Below are positions 13,745 to 21,739 of a stretch of DNA of 64,000 nt, piece by piece. Source of the stretch: CALNZV01 sp942491115 (lineage in GTDB: Bacteria > Desulfobacterota > Desulfobacteria > Desulfobacterales > UBA5852); the NCBI GenBank assembly GCA_942491115.1, contig CALNZV010000004.1:1-64000 (forward strand), given 5' to 3'. The first letter of the stretch is position 1, and each line of letters begins with the position of its first letter. Below the pieces are notes generated by a model. The model did not search any database, was not told the origin of the DNA, and worked only from the letters and a program-made list of their open reading frames with translations. The position numbers and the translations under genes are program-made.

Positions 13745-14167
13745 ATGATAGAATCAATTAGCCATATTACGTTTATTGTAAGAGATGTAAGGCGTACTGC
13801 CGACTTCTTTGAATCGATTTTCAATGCCGAAGAAGTCTATGATAGTTCAGAAAAGAATTTCTCAACTTCATATGAAAAATTCTTTATCATAGGAGGCACT
13901 TGGGTAGCTGTAATGGAAGGCGAATCACTATCAGAACGGTCTTATAACCATATAGCGTTTAAAGTACCTGAGGCGGAATTTGATGACTATGAATTGAAAG
14001 TGCAACAGCTTGGCATTGAGATTGATGCGGGGCGTAATCGCGTTGAAGGCGAAGCTCGTTCGATCTATTTTTATGATTACGATAATCATCTGTTTGAGCT
14101 GCATACGGGAACACTTGCTGAGCGGCTATCACACTATATCAGTGAAAAGCAGCTTGAATCTGTTTGA
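13745..14167 (+). CDS. fosX: FosX-type fosfomycin resistance hydrolase
   Basis: A 140-residue glyoxalase/VOC-fold metalloenzyme closely resembling FosX, which opens the epoxide of fosfomycin with water. Opening IESISHITFIVRDVRRTADF, middle KFFIIGGTWVAVMEGESL then SYNHIAF, and end SIYFYDYDNHLFELHTGTL match the family throughout. The metal ligands fall at His7, His69 and Glu118 and the catalytic base at Glu44, the numbering used for Listeria FosX. Two paired VOC modules are expected. It starts 14 bp after the preceding attC right box, so it is a cassette gene, but no attC follows and the array seems truncated after it. Activity is inferred. Confidence 0.88.
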   Translation: MIESISHITFIVRDVRRTADFFESIFNAEEVYDSSEKNFSTSYEKFFIIGGTWVAVMEGESLSERSYNHIAFKVPEAEFDDYELKVQQLGIEIDAGRNRVEGEARSIYFYDYDNHLFELHTGTLAERLSHYISEKQLESV

Positions 14168-14694
14168 GAGGGGGCCGGCCTTTGGCTTCCACGGTCTACG
14201 CGTCAGGCGCAGGGTGACGGTGTCGCCCATGGGAGCGACCATAGCTGAGACGCCCAAAGCCTTGGGGGAAATCGAGGGGCAGGTCGAGAGTTGGGGAGTT
14301 TCTACCGGCCGGAACGTTGCCGCTGCTTTACGGAGTAAACTGTTCGTGGATGGACGATAAAACGCCGAATCCTTGGCCCTTCCCTGGCCGGTCTTTGAAG
14401 GGCGTTGACGGAATCATTTCGAGGCGTAAGACCATGCAAGAACCATTCGAATCACAACGACCACTGTTGGCGGTTCATAACGGGCCGCCAGTGGGAGGGG
14501 ATGAACAATGCCTCCATCTCGAAAAGATCCCGCTTGCTTCTAGCCAGATCCTGTGGCCTATGCCGTGGGCCACGGTTACATTTCATACAACCCTAAATGA
14601 GATGCCCAAAGGCCCATAGGAAGGGGTAGGGCTGCACTGCCGGAGGTCTCGCAAATGCCGTTTTTGGATAAGATGGTGACCCGAAGGGAGGCCA
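14168..14694. other. non-coding stretch at the array's right edge
   Basis: About 530 bp between the fosX-like gene and the tRNA-Val terminator. Base composition switches to the GC-rich chromosomal type. Short open frames exist, but none has a ribosome-binding site or recognisable product. I see no attC, no inverted repeats of a mobile element and no intron boundary. It may be a decayed gene or cassette remnant. Confidence 0.4.
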
Positions 14695-14699
14695 AAACG

Positions 14700-14734
14700 C
14701 AAAAAGGGGCTGCGGTGTCATCCGCAGCCCCTTG
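14700..14734 (-). terminator. Rho-independent terminator of tRNA-Val
   Basis: On the minus strand GGGGCTGCGG pairs perfectly with CCGCAGCCCC around a 6-nt loop and is followed by TTTTTGCGTTTT. It lies 8 bp after the tRNA. Confidence 0.85.
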
Positions 14735-14741
14735 CGCTTGC

Positions 14742-14816
14742 TGGTAGGCACGATTGGATTTGAACCAACGACCTCTACCGTGTCAGGGTAGCGCTCTCCC
14801 CCTGAGCTACGTGCCT
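14742..14816 (-). tRNA. tRNA-Val(GAC)
   Basis: A full cloverleaf on the minus strand: acceptor AGGCACG/CGTGCCT, D arm from GCTC, anticodon arm CTACC-CTGACAC-GGTAG giving anticodon GAC, T arm GTTGG-TTCAAAT-CCAAT, and an encoded ACCA end. It marks the first chromosomal gene to the right of the cassette array. Confidence 0.95.
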
Positions 14817-14833
14817 TCAAAGTACGAACCGGT

Positions 14834-14862
14834 CTCTTAGCATCGAACCCATTTACTGTCAA
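14834..14862 (-). promoter_or_regulatory. tRNA-Val promoter
   Basis: On the minus strand TTGACA (14862-14857), a 17-bp spacer and TAAGAG (14839-14834), placing the start a few bases before the tRNA. It lies between the pgsA stop and the tRNA, so the tRNA need not depend on readthrough. Confidence 0.55.
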
Positions 14863-14873
14863 CGGCAAATACA

Positions 14874-15446
14874 TCAGGCTTCCGGCTCGGTATCATAGTG
14901 GCCCTGCAAGATCCCGAGACCGGTGTAGATATAGTGAAGGCCGGACAGGGTCGTCAACACCGCCGTCGCTCCGTACAGATAGGGTTTGGCCCCGGAAAAC
15001 GGAGGCCAACGGATGGCGGCGAGGGTGAAAAACACGCTGGCCAGCTGTGCGGCGGTGGTGAATTTGCTGATGATTGAAGGGCTGACCTTGAATCGAATGT
15101 CCTTGATTTCAAGGATGGCGATTCCCAGGATGATCATCACATCCCGGCTGACCACGATGACGGACAGCCAGGGAGGAATGATCCCCTTGGCGGCCAGGGT
15201 CAGAAAGGCTGCCGTCAGGAGGGCCTTGTCGGCAATGGGGTCCAGAAAGGCACCTAATTCGGTCCTCTGGTTGAAGACCCGGGCGATAAAGCCGTCGAGG
15301 CCATCGGTAACTCCGGCCAGTGTGAACACCAGAAGGGCATACCCATGCGCCTCCCGGATAAGCAAAATGATGAATAAGGGGGTGATGAGGATGCGTGCAA
15401 GGGTCAGCAGGTTTGGCAGGTTGATTTTAAGGGCCGGTGCTCGCAT
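14874..15446 (-). CDS. pgsA: CDP-diacylglycerol--glycerol-3-phosphate 3-phosphatidyltransferase
   Basis: A 190-residue integral membrane enzyme that makes phosphatidylglycerol phosphate, the committed step to PG and cardiolipin. The CDP-alcohol phosphotransferase signature D-x2-DG-x2-AR-x8-G-x3-D-x3-D is complete: D48, D51-G52, A55-R56, G65, D69, D73. About five hydrophobic segments surround it. Length is normal for PgsA. It is the last protein gene of a long minus-strand run, 25 bp after the exported protein gene. Confidence 0.93.
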   Translation of the reverse strand: MRAPALKINLPNLLTLARILITPLFIILLIREAHGYALLVFTLAGVTDGLDGFIARVFNQRTELGAFLDPIADKALLTAAFLTLAAKGIIPPWLSVIVVSRDVMIILGIAILEIKDIRFKVSPSIISKFTTAAQLASVFFTLAAIRWPPFSGAKPYLYGATAVLTTLSGLHYIYTGLGILQGHYDTEPEA

Positions 15447-15471
15447 CGAAAGGCTCTTGTCCCTTTGACGC

Positions 15472-16167
15472 CTAATCGGAGATTAACTCGACGCGCAGGG
15501 CGTTGTCTGCCGCCTGGTAGACGCGGATGTTGAAGCCGTCGTAGCGTTGCCGGACAAGGGTGTCGGCAAAGAGATCGGCGGTGCCGCGCCATTGAATGGA
15601 CATCACGGCGGCATCCGTTCTCATTTCACGCATCTGAGCCGATTCAACACCGTCGAGGTCGGCCAAGGACCGGCGGAACTGAACGAAATGAGGCAGATCC
15701 TTGGTGCCCTCGACGGTGAGCTCGATGGCTTGGGTCATTGCGGTATCGCGTTGGAGAATGCCCTCTGATTTGAGCCGTTTTTCCAGGTCTGTCGCGGACA
15801 CCGTGGCCTGGACCACCACCCGATAGTCCCTGTCGGTTTTCATCTCGTTGAGGACGCGGTAGTATTCGATATAGCCATCCGGCTTGAGGTAAAGGATCGT
15901 GTTGAGATCGCTGAACCGGTCGACCAGGGTTTCAAGTGGTAGGATTTCGGCCGCCACCAGCGCCACGGCCGTCACTTTCGCATTGGTAATGGCCGCGTTC
16001 TTGGCGGCTTCATGATTGTTTCCCGTCACCGTGCCCGTCCCGAGGACCACAACGGTTTTCGACGCCTGTTTTCGGGCGCATTCCCCGGCGGGAACCCCCA
16101 CCATAGCCAACGAAATGATAAGGATCGACAAAGCCGCAATCGTCTTCAGGCAAGCAGTGTGCCCCAT
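15472..16167 (-). CDS. exported protein, FlgT/LPP20-like
   Basis: A 231-residue protein with a clear Sec signal peptide (basic start, then LKTIAALSILIISLAMVGVPAGECA with cleavage near Ala-Gly-Glu). The mature part begins KTVVVLGTGTVTGNNHEAAKNAAITNAKVTAV, a segment like the N-terminal domain of FlgT and LPP20-type envelope proteins. It is probably periplasmic, with a possible role at the flagellar base or outer membrane; function otherwise unknown. AAAGGAGA precedes the start. Located between polyprenyl synthase and pgsA genes. Confidence 0.7.
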   Translation of the reverse strand: MGHTACLKTIAALSILIISLAMVGVPAGECARKQASKTVVVLGTGTVTGNNHEAAKNAAITNAKVTAVALVAAEILPLETLVDRFSDLNTILYLKPDGYIEYYRVLNEMKTDRDYRVVVQATVSATDLEKRLKSEGILQRDTAMTQAIELTVEGTKDLPHFVQFRRSLADLDGVESAQMREMRTDAAVMSIQWRGTADLFADTLVRQRYDGFNIRVYQAADNALRVELISD

Positions 16168-16214
16168 GGGAGCTCTCCTTTTGCGATGGACCGAACACGG
16201 GGTCGGTCTGGGAA

Positions 16215-17195
16215 TCAGGCGTTTCTATGCAGAGCGTAGTCGGCGATATTCATGAGCACGTCTCGGGTATCCGACGGCTTGAAAATGGCTATGGCCTTCT
16301 TGGCTGTTTCAATGTGCTCGGCGGCCTTCATCCGAGTGTACTGGATACCGCCATGGCGTTCAAGGAGGACTTTCAAGGCCTCGAAATCATCGACGGAAAA
16401 ATCGGTGTCGAGGATCATCTTCTCCATGCGTTGCTGATCCTCCTTCGGGGCGTTGTTGAGTGCCGCGATGACGGGAAGGGTCAGCTTGCCCTCCCTGAGG
16501 TCCGCGCCAGCAATCTTGCCCATGGCGGCCGTATCCGACACATAGTCGATCAGATCGTCCGCCATCTGAAAGCCGATTCCCAGATGAAGACCGTAATTCG
16601 CCAAGGCCTGAGCCCGATCGCTGTCGGCTCCCGCCATCAGCCCGGCGGTGAGGCAGCATGCCCTGAAGAGCATGGCCGTCTTTCGGCGGATCATCTCATT
16701 GTATTCCGCCTCAGACAAAGAGAGGTCGCCCTTCCGGCTGAGCTGATGGATTTCCCCCTGTGCCATGTCCTCGGTGAGCCTCGAGACCTCTTTGATGACG
16801 TCGATGACACCGGTGCCGGCGGCGAGGGAAAGGGCGCGGGCGAGGAGAAAGTCGCCGGTGAGAACGGTGATTTCATTTCCAAAAACACCGTGGGCCGCCG
16901 GTTGACCGCGGCGTAGGGTTCCTCCGTCGATCAGATCGTCGTGGAGAAGGGTCGCGGCATGGAGATACTCCAGGGAGACCGAGAAGGTAATGTTGGCCTC
17001 GGTTTGGCCGTCCAAGAGCTTCGCGCACAGCACATGCAGAAGAGGGCGCAGCCGTTTGCCGCCGCTAAAAAGGATGTGGGCGGCGACATCCCTCACCAGA
17101 TCCAGGTAAGGGGTCAACTGTGCCCTGAGTGCCTCTTCGATCACAGCGAGATCTTCTGTGACCTCCGAGAGGATGCGGGCTTTCAGATCGGTCAT
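16215..17195 (-). CDS. ispB: polyprenyl diphosphate synthase
   Basis: A 326-residue trans-isoprenyl diphosphate synthase that lengthens isoprenoid chains, most likely for the menaquinone side chain this organism needs for QmoC-linked respiration. Both aspartate-rich motifs are present: DDLID at 86-90 followed by GGTLRRGQPA, and DDLID at 213-217 in GIGFQMADDLIDYVSD. The GGKRLRP basic motif is at 45-51. Chain length cannot be read with certainty. It overlaps the rimO stop by 4 bp. Confidence 0.88.
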   Translation of the reverse strand: MTDLKARILSEVTEDLAVIEEALRAQLTPYLDLVRDVAAHILFSGGKRLRPLLHVLCAKLLDGQTEANITFSVSLEYLHAATLLHDDLIDGGTLRRGQPAAHGVFGNEITVLTGDFLLARALSLAAGTGVIDVIKEVSRLTEDMAQGEIHQLSRKGDLSLSEAEYNEMIRRKTAMLFRACCLTAGLMAGADSDRAQALANYGLHLGIGFQMADDLIDYVSDTAAMGKIAGADLREGKLTLPVIAALNNAPKEDQQRMEKMILDTDFSVDDFEALKVLLERHGGIQYTRMKAAEHIETAKKAIAIFKPSDTRDVLMNIADYALHRNA

Positions 17196-18523
17196 CGGGC
17201 CTCTCCGATCAAATCGTATTCCAGGGTGTCGGTAATCACCACATCGACGACATCTCCCGGCCTCAAGAGCGGGGAGTCCGGCGGCGTGTGAACATAGGTC
17301 AGTCCGTCCACTTCGGGCGCCTGGAAGCCGGTCCGGCCGATGTACAGTCCTGGCTCCGAGAATTCGTCCACCATCACCGCCAGGCGCCGGTCGAGGTAGT
17401 CTTCGTTGATGGCTTCGGAGATGCGTTTTTGAAGGGACATCAGTCGCTGCCGCCGCTCCTCGGCAACAGCGGAATCGACAGGATCCGGCAGTCGGTGGGA
17501 GGGCAGATCGTCGGCATCCGAGTAGGTGAAGACGCCCAGGTGATGAAAGCGGACCGTGTTGACCAGGGATTCCAGAATACGAAAATCGGCCTCGGTTTCT
17601 CCTGGAAACCCCACAATGACGGTGGTGCGAAGCGCAGCATCCGGGATTCTGCTGCGGATCCGGTCCGCCATCGCCATCACATCCCCTCCCGTGTAACGCC
17701 TCCCCATCCGTTTTAACACAGAATCACTGGCATGTTGGATGGGGATGTCGAAATAAGAACACAGATTCGGGCGGGACGCAATGGCCTCGATGGCATCGTC
17801 CCCGAGGCTTTCAGGGTGGCCGTAAAGGGCGCGTATCCATGCCTCCGGGCACTGTCCGGCCAAGGCATCCAGTAGGGCGGCCAGGCTTTCCCCGGAGGAC
17901 AGGTCGCTACCGTACCGGGTGGTTTCCTGACCCACCAGGATGAGCTCCCTGACGCCCTTCTTTACCAGGGCCCGGGCTTCGGCGCAGAGGGCCGCGGAAG
18001 GTCTGCTGCGCTGTCGTCCCCTGAGGCGTGGAATGATACAGTAGGTGCAATGCCGGTCGCAACCCTCCGTTATCTTGACGTAGGCCAGATGTCCGGTGGT
18101 GATCGGTCGGTCGGTTCCCGGGAGGCGGGCGTCCGGACGATCCGGATCGGGAAAACAGACCCCCTTGGCCAAGGGGATATCCCCTCGAACGGCATCGATA
18201 ATTCGGTCGTAGGCACCGGTTCCTAAAAACACATCCACCTCCGGCAGGGCGGATTGGATATCGTCCCGGTATCGTTCCGGCAGGCATCCGGCAACGATGA
18301 GCCGCCGGCACCGCCCTGTTTTTTTCAGGGCGGCCAGATCGAGAATAGTGTCGATGGACTCGTCGGCAGCGGCCTCGATAAAACTGCAGGTGTTGACGAC
18401 GATGGCATCGGCATCTTCGGGGTCGTCCGTCAGTTCGAGCCCGGCCCGCTGAAGCCCTCCCATCATGAGCTCGCCGTCCACCAGATTTCTGGCGCAGCCG
18501 AGATTGACCATATGTATTTTCAT
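17192..18523 (-). CDS. rimO: ribosomal protein S12 methylthiotransferase RimO
   Basis: A 443-residue radical-SAM enzyme that adds a methylthio group to an aspartate of ribosomal protein S12. Three N-terminal cluster cysteines lie at 10, 46 and 80 (MVNLGCARNLVD, NTCSFIEAA, VAGCLPERY). The radical-SAM triad is at C155, C159, C162 (EGCDRHCTYCIIP). A C-terminal TRAM domain ends the protein. LGCARNLVD and the length favour RimO over MiaB. Coupled by ATGA overlap to apbE upstream. Confidence 0.95.
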   Translation of the reverse strand: MKIHMVNLGCARNLVDGELMMGGLQRAGLELTDDPEDADAIVVNTCSFIEAAADESIDTILDLAALKKTGRCRRLIVAGCLPERYRDDIQSALPEVDVFLGTGAYDRIIDAVRGDIPLAKGVCFPDPDRPDARLPGTDRPITTGHLAYVKITEGCDRHCTYCIIPRLRGRQRSRPSAALCAEARALVKKGVRELILVGQETTRYGSDLSSGESLAALLDALAGQCPEAWIRALYGHPESLGDDAIEAIASRPNLCSYFDIPIQHASDSVLKRMGRRYTGGDVMAMADRIRSRIPDAALRTTVIVGFPGETEADFRILESLVNTVRFHHLGVFTYSDADDLPSHRLPDPVDSAVAEERRQRLMSLQKRISEAINEDYLDRRLAVMVDEFSEPGLYIGRTGFQAPEVDGLTYVHTPPDSPLLRPGDVVDVVITDTLEYDLIGEAR

Positions 18524-19629
18524 TGCTCGTCCTGTCGCTTCCCGTCGTCCAGGGGGCCGGGATCTTCGATCTCGAAACCGGAGGAGAAGTGATCGATGAG
18601 GCGTCCGTCCGTCCCTTCGACAATGATAACGGCCTCAACCCCATCCAGCCGGTTGACGAGGGCCATTCCGGCATCCGCTCCCATGACGACGAGGGCGGTG
18701 GCCAGGCCATCGGCCAGGGCACAGGTGGGGGCGGAGACGGATGCGCTGACGATGCCGTTGGTTACCGGGTAACCGGTCCTGGGATCGATGATATGGCTAA
18801 ACCGCTGTCCATCGAGCACGAAAAAATTCCGGTAGTCCCCGCTGGTGGCAAAGGCACGGTCGGTGAGGGCGATGACTTTGTAGACGTCTTCGAAACCGGC
18901 ATCGGTTCTCGGCAAACTGATTCCCACCCGCCAAGGGCTGCCGTCAGGCCGCACACCGGCTGCCATCACCTCGCCCCCGATCTCCACAAGGAAATCTGTA
19001 AATCCCAGGGCACGGATTTCCCTGGCCACGGCATCCACCCCGTATCCTTTGGCAATGGAAGAGAGGTTAAGGGTGACATCCGCGGTTTTTTTGATGAGGG
19101 TGTCGGGGGTGGTGAGGTCGATCCGGTCGAACCCCACTCGCCCCATGGCCGCCTTGATATCTCTGTCGGCCGGCAAGGCGGGGGGCTTTTGATCCCTGCC
19201 GAAGCCCCACAATTCGATCAGGGGATCAACGGTACCGTCCCAGGCGCCCTCTGTCAGGCGATGGAGCTGATGGGCGGTGTTCATGACCTCGTAAAAAGCG
19301 GCCCCAATTTCGAAAGCACGACCCGTCTCCTGAAATTGGTTGAAGCGGCTGATCTCGCTCTCCGGCCGGTAGGTGGACATGCTGGCGTTAATCGCTTCGA
19401 GGATGTCTTCGATGACCTTTTGGATGGGTCCGGTGCGGGTCCAGTACCCGGCCACGACCTTGATGTGATAGCTCGTGCCCATGGTCTTCCCCTCGAAGCG
19501 CACTTCCCTTCGGCCCGAACATCCCGTGACGACCATCACCATCAAAAAGGCAATGGCGACAAGGATCGGTGCCTTGGCAAGGGAAGTCTTTGAGGAGGCG
19601 ATTCGAATCGATCGATCTGCCTGGATCAT
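18520..19629 (-). CDS. apbE: FAD:protein FMN transferase (ApbE), lipoprotein
   Basis: About 369 residues. ApbE attaches FMN to threonine residues of periplasmic or membrane redox proteins. A hydrophobic stretch ending VMVVTGCSG is a lipoprotein signal, so the protein is likely tethered in the periplasm. Conserved parts: GKTMGTSYHIKV, STYRPESEISRFN, LNLSSIAKGYGVDAVA, VEIGGEVMAAG and HIIDPRTGYPV with the Mg-binding Asp. Starts at the ATG at 19629, 2 bp after hypE; a TTG at 19638 is an alternative. Its place in the hydrogenase maturation operon may be coincidental or may serve a flavoprotein of the same electron chain. Confidence 0.92.
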   Translation of the reverse strand: MIQADRSIRIASSKTSLAKAPILVAIAFLMVMVVTGCSGRREVRFEGKTMGTSYHIKVVAGYWTRTGPIQKVIEDILEAINASMSTYRPESEISRFNQFQETGRAFEIGAAFYEVMNTAHQLHRLTEGAWDGTVDPLIELWGFGRDQKPPALPADRDIKAAMGRVGFDRIDLTTPDTLIKKTADVTLNLSSIAKGYGVDAVAREIRALGFTDFLVEIGGEVMAAGVRPDGSPWRVGISLPRTDAGFEDVYKVIALTDRAFATSGDYRNFFVLDGQRFSHIIDPRTGYPVTNGIVSASVSAPTCALADGLATALVVMGADAGMALVNRLDGVEAVIIVEGTDGRLIDHFSSGFEIEDPGPLDDGKRQDEQ

Positions 19630-19631
19630 GG

Positions 19632-20639
19632 TCAGCAAATTCTCGGCAGCTGTTCGCCGGCAAGCATGTCAACGATCCGCTCCCCGCCGATCCGAGTGCG
19701 CATCACCACATGGCCATGGTGACGGTCCACCACCTCGCCGATGATTCGTGCCTCCTTACCCCGTGGGTCGGAGCGGATGATTTCGATAGCCGTATCGGCG
19801 GCTTCCGGCGCGACGAAGGCAAGAAGCTTGCCCTCATTGGCCACATAGAGGGGATCGAACCCCAGTAGGTCGCAAAGTCCCGCCACCTCTTTTCGAACCG
19901 GTATCGACGGTTCATGGATGACCACGCCCACAGATGAGCTTTCTGCGATTTCGTTCAGAGTCGTGCCAACGCCGCCCCGGGTGGGGTCTCGGAGGACGTG
20001 GATGGCGTCCCCGCATTGAATGAGCTGTTTGACCATGTGATTGAGAGGGGCGGAGTCGCTTTGGATCGGGGTGTCGAATTCAAGGCCCTCCCTGCGTGAC
20101 AGGATGGTCATGCCGTGATCGGCGATGGTGCCGCTCAGCAGAATCCGGTCGCCCGGCGTGGCCCGTCGGCTCGATAGGTTCGCCCCCGGCAGCAGTACAC
20201 CGATGCCGCTGGTATTGATGAACAGCCGGTCCGCCGCTCCCCGGGGGACTACCTTGGTGTCCCCGGTGACGATCTGAACACCGGCATTCCGCGTGGCGTT
20301 TCGGATGCTTTTCAGCACCGCTCTCAGATCGTCCATGGGAAACCCCTCCTCGATAACCAGGCCCAGGCTCAGGAAAAGAGGATCGGCGCCGCACATGGCA
20401 ACATCGTTGACGGTGCCGTTGACAGCCAGGTCACCGATGTTGCCGCCTGGAAAAAAAAGCGGATCGACGGTGAAGGTGTCTGTGGAGAAGGCCAAGCGGC
20501 CGCCGTTGAGTTCCAGAATGGCACCGTCATTGAGCTCGGCAAGCATGGGATTGTCGAACAGAGGCAGAAGCAGTTCCGCCGTCAGGGCGTGGGATATCTT
20601 TCCACCGCTGCCGTGATCGAGAAGGATGCGGTCGGTCAT
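19632..20639 (-). CDS. hypE: hydrogenase maturation protein HypE
   Basis: A 335-residue enzyme that dehydrates the carbamoyl group on its C-terminal cysteine to cyanide, the CN ligand of the Ni-Fe site. The start MTDRILLDHGSGGKISHAL and the C-terminus ending PRIC, with the thiocarboxamide-bearing cysteine last, are diagnostic. VTGDTKVVPRGAAD and DPTRGGVGTTLNEIA belong to the PurM/AIR-synthase-like ATP domain. It overlaps hypD by ATGA; a longer open frame upstream of 20639 is not coding. Confidence 0.96.
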   Translation of the reverse strand: MTDRILLDHGSGGKISHALTAELLLPLFDNPMLAELNDGAILELNGGRLAFSTDTFTVDPLFFPGGNIGDLAVNGTVNDVAMCGADPLFLSLGLVIEEGFPMDDLRAVLKSIRNATRNAGVQIVTGDTKVVPRGAADRLFINTSGIGVLLPGANLSSRRATPGDRILLSGTIADHGMTILSRREGLEFDTPIQSDSAPLNHMVKQLIQCGDAIHVLRDPTRGGVGTTLNEIAESSSVGVVIHEPSIPVRKEVAGLCDLLGFDPLYVANEGKLLAFVAPEAADTAIEIIRSDPRGKEARIIGEVVDRHHGHVVMRTRIGGERIVDMLAGEQLPRIC

Positions 20640-21739
20640 GACAGGGGGTCCTCTCTGTGGAAGCGATAATAGGCGGCGCAGGTGCCTTCGCTGGACACCA
20701 TGCACGGCCCGACAGGATTCATCGGCGTGCAGGCCTGGCGGAAAAGTCGGCACTCGGGGGGGATCTTGATGCCTTTTAGGATGTCGCCGCAGGCACAGCC
20801 GGCCGGGTCCTTGGAGGCAGGCACCTCGACCGGGATCCGGCGGGCGGCGTCCCAGTCCCCAAAGGTGTCCCTGATGGTCAGATTGCTGCCGGGAATGACG
20901 CCGATGCCTCGCCAAAGGGCGTCCGAGGGCTCGAATACGGTGTTCAGCATCTGAAGCGCCTTGGGGTTTCCCGTGGCCGACACCCCTCTTGGGTAGGCGT
21001 TTTCAAGGGCCGGTGACCCGGATTCGATCTGCTCGACGGTCATGGAGATGGCCTGGAGGAGATCCACCGGTTCAAACCCCGCTACCACGCTGGGGATGCG
21101 GTGGCGATCGAAGAATCCGGCATACCCGTCTGTGCCGATGATGACCGATACATGCCCCGGCAGCAGAAATCCATCCACCTGGATGTCGTCCGACGCCGTA
21201 AGCGCCTCGAGGGCGGGAGGCACCGTCTTGTGGGCGGAGGCCACCATGAAATTTTGGAGGCTTGCCTGCTTTGCCGACCAAATGGCAGCAGCCACCGTCG
21301 GCGCTGTGGTTTCGAACCCGACGCCTAGAAACACCACCCGACGGTCCGGATTTTCCCTGGCAAGCTGCAAGGCGTCGAAGGTGGAATAGACCACCCGAAC
21401 ATCCCTGCCGTCCGCTCTTTCTTTCTGAAGGCTCGAAAAGGAACCCGGCACACGAATCAGGTCCCCGAAAGTGGCAACGATGACGCCGTCTTCCCGGGCG
21501 TAGGCGATAAAGGTGTCGATGTCCTGTTGGGAAGTAACGCAGACCGGACATCCGGGCCCTGAAATCAGTTGGACGGTTTCCGGAAGCAGATGGCGGATGC
21601 CGTGGCGGAAAATGGAGACGGTGTGAGTGCCGCAGACCTCCATGAGGCGAACGGGTGTTCGGCTGGCCCTGTTGATACGATCTGCCAGTTTTCGGGACAG
21701 GTCGGGGTCGCGGTAATGGTCGGAGTGTTGACTGGTCAT
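20636..21739 (-). CDS. hypD: hydrogenase maturation protein HypD
   Basis: A 367-residue scaffold with a 4Fe-4S cluster which, with HypC, assembles the Fe(CN)2CO unit. Signature stretches: LMEVCGTHTVSIFRHGIR, SGPGCPVCVTSQQDID, VVFLGVGFETTAPTVA, and a cysteine-rich C-terminus (AGCACGDILKG, CRLFRQAC). Usual length. Overlaps hypF and hypE by 4 bp each, so the three are translationally coupled. Confidence 0.96.
   Translation of the reverse strand: MTSQHSDHYRDPDLSRKLADRINRASRTPVRLMEVCGTHTVSIFRHGIRHLLPETVQLISGPGCPVCVTSQQDIDTFIAYAREDGVIVATFGDLIRVPGSFSSLQKERADGRDVRVVYSTFDALQLARENPDRRVVFLGVGFETTAPTVAAAIWSAKQASLQNFMVASAHKTVPPALEALTASDDIQVDGFLLPGHVSVIIGTDGYAGFFDRHRIPSVVAGFEPVDLLQAISMTVEQIESGSPALENAYPRGVSATGNPKALQMLNTVFEPSDALWRGIGVIPGSNLTIRDTFGDWDAARRIPVEVPASKDPAGCACGDILKGIKIPPECRLFRQACTPMNPVGPCMVSSEGTCAAYYRFHREDPLS

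Larger units (their letters stand above)
603..14167 (+). mobile_element. integron gene-cassette array without integrase in view
   Basis: About 13.6 kb in which nearly every gene is small, on the plus strand, unrelated to its neighbours, and followed by a structured site. Each site starts with an ...AAC box and ends with a GTT... box, with imperfect inverted complementarity inside: the attC architecture. Several sites share a central CGCAAAAAGC-type segment. Base composition is mostly AT-rich compared with the GC-rich chromosome to the right, which fits transfer. Cargo includes three toxin-antitoxin pairs, typical of sedentary chromosomal integrons. No tyrosine recombinase of the IntI type is present. 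By attC orientation it would lie to the left of the window, or this is a cluster of attC sites lacking an integrase. The right edge is after the fosX-like gene, which has no recognisable attC. Confidence 0.85.

Noticed and set aside
603..14167. CRISPR array
   Set aside because: The repeats are few, long, divergent and separated by genes; no short regular repeat-spacer pattern exists in the window.
14010..14360. Open frame overlapping the fosX end and running into the spacer
   Set aside because: It overlaps fosX in another frame, has no ribosome site, and the extension resembles nothing I know.
14168..14694. Group II intron or transposon remnant at the array edge
   Set aside because: No reverse transcriptase or transposase fragment, intron boundary or terminal repeat could be found.
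18762..18956. Numerous open frames opposite GC-rich minus-strand genes (14900-38700)
   Set aside because: They are shadows in other frames of well-identified genes and have no independent support.
20640..20915. 92-residue N-terminal extension of HypE
   Set aside because: It is a shadow of the end of hypD; HypE proteins begin at the MTDRILLDHGSGG position, with ATGA overlap.
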